Shown piece by piece: positions 62,023-64,000 of a stretch of 64,000 nucleotides of DNA; position 1 is the first letter of the stretch; each line of letters starts with the position of its first letter. The notes below the pieces were generated by a model. That model was given only the letters and a program-made list of their open reading frames with translations. It was not told the origin of the DNA and did no database searches. This DNA comes from Chryseobacterium indologenes (lineage in GTDB: Bacteria > Bacteroidota > Bacteroidia > Flavobacteriales > Weeksellaceae). The stretch lies in assembly GCA_002439165.1 (NCBI GenBank), contig DJTE01000018.1, positions 119,098 to 183,097 on the forward strand, given 5' to 3'. Position numbers and translations under genes: made by a program.

Positions 62023-63189
62023 TTAAAGATTCTGCCACGCGTAAGTAGTGGCCCCAGTTTGCCTGCACCCCACGAAGTTTCCGACAGATGATGATACTTC
62101 ATATATAATAGTTCCGGCATTAGAAGCATCACATGCAGGCCTTGTATTTGCTTTGATCAGAATAGCTTTACTCACTTCAAGGTCAGCAAAATTAGTTGTG
62201 CTAGGAACCATATTGATCCCTACATTGGTAGCAGCCGTTCCTACCGCACCCTGACCGGAAAAAATATGTGAAATATTTCCGTACACGGACTGATTACCGG
62301 TAGCCTGTGCAGAAAACCCAACTGCCAAAGCATAGCCGCTTCCGGTAGCCGTAGAATTGGCTCCGACAGCCATACTACTATAACTGGCAGTATTTCCGGT
62401 ACCGACAATTACTCCCCCATCATTTCTGTTTTGGTTTCCAATGGTTATTCCTGATGTATTCATGAGATCGTTTCCATTACCCAATATCAAAGTACCAGAT
62501 CCCGTAGCGGTATTGCTGTTTCCTATAACTTTAGCACCGCTGGCCACCGTATTTTTTGCACCAATGGCTAATCCCGGAAAGTTGGCAGCCTGTGCAGAAA
62601 CATTATTATCTCTTCCTAAAGCAATGTTTGAAGAAGTTGTATTTCCAAAAACATTGTTGGACCCCCAGCTAAAAGAAGCGTACGGACCTGAAGCAGAATT
62701 AGCATTTCCACCTGTGAGATTACCATCAATATCAAGAATAGCTTTTACATTTTTCTTTGTTGCAATAACAAGGTTCCGATTATCTGATGTTCCTAAATAA
62801 TTTCCTTTGGCAATATCACTTCCCAAAGTTGCCAAAGGTGTCACTGTATCATGATTACCTTCCGTATGCCAGTTCGTTCCTAAACCTGACCATTCTGCAC
62901 CATCAAAATAATAATATCCTGGTGAAGTAACATTTATTGTCTGTCCGGCCGGTGCAGTATCTGCAACCGTAACATAAACTATTGCCCCTGTCTGTGCTGC
63001 TGTATAGGTCTTGTTTCTCAATTGAAGTCCGGTAAGCCTGGGGGCAATAATACCATCCAGCTTACTTCCCACTGCCGGAAAACCTGTAACATCAAGACTT
63101 GCCTTCGGATCACCCGTATTTATTCCTACTTGTGCGAATGTCCAGAAACTTAAGGACAATGCTGCGACCGTAAATAATTTGCTTTTCAT
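62023..63189 (-). CDS. Secreted protein with YadA-head-like repeats
   Basis: A 388-residue secreted protein. Signal peptide to about 19, then a VGINTGDPKASLDV block typical of flavobacterial surface proteins. Residues about 186-300 repeat short units (A-I-G-x-x-N-T-V-A-S-G, V-I-G-N-S-N-T-A-T-G, A-V-G-A-N-S-T-A-T-G) like the left-handed parallel beta-roll of YadA/Hep_Hag heads, usually trimeric. No translocator domain is present. Adhesive role inferred. Confidence 0.8.
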   Translation of the reverse strand: MKSKLFTVAALSLSFWTFAQVGINTGDPKASLDVTGFPAVGSKLDGIIAPRLTGLQLRNKTYTAAQTGAIVYVTVADTAPAGQTINVTSPGYYYFDGAEWSGLGTNWHTEGNHDTVTPLATLGSDIAKGNYLGTSDNRNLVIATKKNVKAILDIDGNLTGGNANSASGPYASFSWGSNNVFGNTTSSNIALGRDNNVSAQAANFPGLAIGAKNTVASGAKVIGNSNTATGSGTLILGNGNDLMNTSGITIGNQNRNDGGVIVGTGNTASYSSMAVGANSTATGSGYALAVGFSAQATGNQSVYGNISHIFSGQGAVGTAATNVGINMVPSTTNFADLEVSKAILIKANTRPACDASNAGTIIYEVSSSVGNFVGCRQTGATTYAWQNL

Positions 63190-63327
63190 TTTTAGTGATA
63201 TTTGTTGTTTTTATGTGTTTTTATTTTGAATCCTGCATGTGAATCTTTCCCAACTTGTGAAAGAAATAAGGCAATACAGAAAATCTGAATTTCAGAGTGT
63301 GAAAAATGAATATAAACCTCCTGAAAA

Positions 63328-63849
63328 TCAAGAAAGTAATTTATCCGGGATCTTGACGACTATTACAAAACCTTTCAATTGCTTATAGCCCTTTTCAGAT
63401 ACCAGTAGATCTGATTTTAATTGCAGAAAGGCTTTACTATACATTTCCGATCTCACTTCCAATAATGAAGTGACAGAAAAAAAGTCTTTTGAATATTCCA
63501 AAAGACGGGAATATTGAGTTTTTGTAAAAATATTATTGCCGGGTAAAGCTAAAAAATCATTGTTGAAATCCAGAAAGAGGGATTTCTCCAGATTCTGATC
63601 AGAATTCAATGTGCTTTCAGAATCCTTTTTTCCTTTCCATTGGCTGAATGAACAATTATTTTCAGAAACTTCTCCCTGTTTACTTTTATCTGCTGCTATC
63701 CAGGATACAGCAGAACACCCAAATGAAGGGGTCAACCATTCTGAAGATGGCTCAAGTTCGGTATTTGGAGCTCCCATAATCAATACTGCCAATATCCCTA
63801 TCGAACAGAATGCAATATGATTACAGAAAAGAAGATAATTTCTTTTCAA
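63328..63849 (-). CDS. Hypothetical secreted or membrane-anchored protein
   Basis: A 173-residue protein with one N-terminal hydrophobic segment (about 10-26), then a hydrophilic region with two Cys pairs-like positions (C44, C66). No family recognised. It precedes the surface-protein genes and may be a leader of the same region. A TATATTTG promoter box lies just upstream. Confidence 0.55.
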   Translation of the reverse strand: MKRNYLLFCNHIAFCSIGILAVLIMGAPNTELEPSSEWLTPSFGCSAVSWIAADKSKQGEVSENNCSFSQWKGKKDSESTLNSDQNLEKSLFLDFNNDFLALPGNNIFTKTQYSRLLEYSKDFFSVTSLLEVRSEMYSKAFLQLKSDLLVSEKGYKQLKGFVIVVKIPDKLLS

Positions 63850-63873
63850 GTCAGTGTGTGTTTTTTGTCAATA

Positions 63874-63881
63874 CAAATATA
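63874..63881 (-). promoter_or_regulatory. -7 box for the gene at 63328-63849
   Basis: Minus-strand TATATTTG matches TAnnTTTG, about 25 bases before the start codon; a TTG lies about 18 bases further upstream, slightly short of the usual spacing. Confidence 0.5.
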
Positions 63882-64000
63882 ACAAATTTTTAATAAAAAC
63901 AATATTTTAATATCACTATTTCGCACAAATGAGTAATTTTAAAAAAAATAAATAATTAATTATGTTAAATAATGTGAATATGATAATAATAATTAAATAC

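Noticed and set aside
1..64000. tRNA, rRNA, CRISPR arrays, insertion sequences and prophage
   Set aside because: No tRNA-like cloverleaf blocks, rRNA signatures, regular spacer arrays, transposase or phage structural genes were seen.

Overview
The window looks like a chromosomal segment from a Chryseobacterium-like flavobacterium (Bacteroidota, Weeksellaceae). It is AT-rich. Several secreted proteins carry Por/type IX secretion C-terminal sorting domains. Candidate promoters follow the Bacteroidota TTTG-N19/20-TAnnTTTG pattern rather than the E. coli -35/-10. Shine-Dalgarno sequences are mostly absent, and many families here (DUF2157/DUF4401/GDYXXLXY, DUF5777, DUF4919, DUF3467 next to rpoC) are typical of this group. 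I see no rRNA, tRNA, CRISPR array, prophage or transposase.

Region 1-14.3 kb (+ strand) is an accessory-type stretch of small enzymes and lipoproteins: a phosphodiester glycosidase-like lipoprotein, a tautomerase, a DinB-arr-CbrC run with a rifampicin ADP-ribosyltransferase, a predicted metallopeptidase lipoprotein, a hydrolase/DUF2200/ATP-grasp/PhyH-oxygenase run, and the DUF2157-DUF4401-GDYXXLXY membrane operon. Two intergenic stretches here (684-1104 and 8019-8465) hold a dispersed GCAGAT-type repeat. Region 14.3-26.6 kb has ribB under an FMN riboswitch, two T9SS cargo proteins, an outer-membrane beta-barrel receptor, and a secreted hydrolase/ECF sigma/putative anti-sigma operon.

Region 26.7-35.7 kb is mostly housekeeping: ABC exporter, truA, lpxK-purine nucleoside phosphorylase, a thioredoxin-like protein, dinB and a cytoplasmic alpha-amylase. 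Between the amylase and a carboxylesterase lies an easily missed 55-residue Cys-rich peptide gene (35826-35993, minus) with a leader resembling double-glycine bacteriocin/RiPP leaders. Region 36-42 kb holds AraC, cupin, Zn-alcohol dehydrogenase and a divergent HxlR/NmrA pair with a recognisable operator. Region 42-48.3 kb has a phosphodiesterase, a double GNAT protein, and a five-gene minus-strand operon (DUF5777 barrel, cytochrome c lipoprotein, YceI, ankyrin, DOMON-T9SS) next to a Crp/Fnr regulator, with a GGTGA-N6-TCACC box between them.

Region 48.4-57.3 kb is the rpoB-rpoC-DUF3467 operon on the minus strand. Unusually, rpoB is not preceded by rplJ-rplL but by its own strong promoter, a roughly 310-nt structured leader, and then (57.4-63.8 kb) a cluster of secreted surface proteins: two related modular proteins, an 860-residue triple-module/TSP3/T9SS protein, and a protein with YadA-head-like repeats. 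The most noteworthy items are the hidden Cys-rich peptide, the rpoB leader and its displaced context, and the compact regulatory layouts at HxlR/NmrA, Crp/Fnr and the ECF sigma operon.
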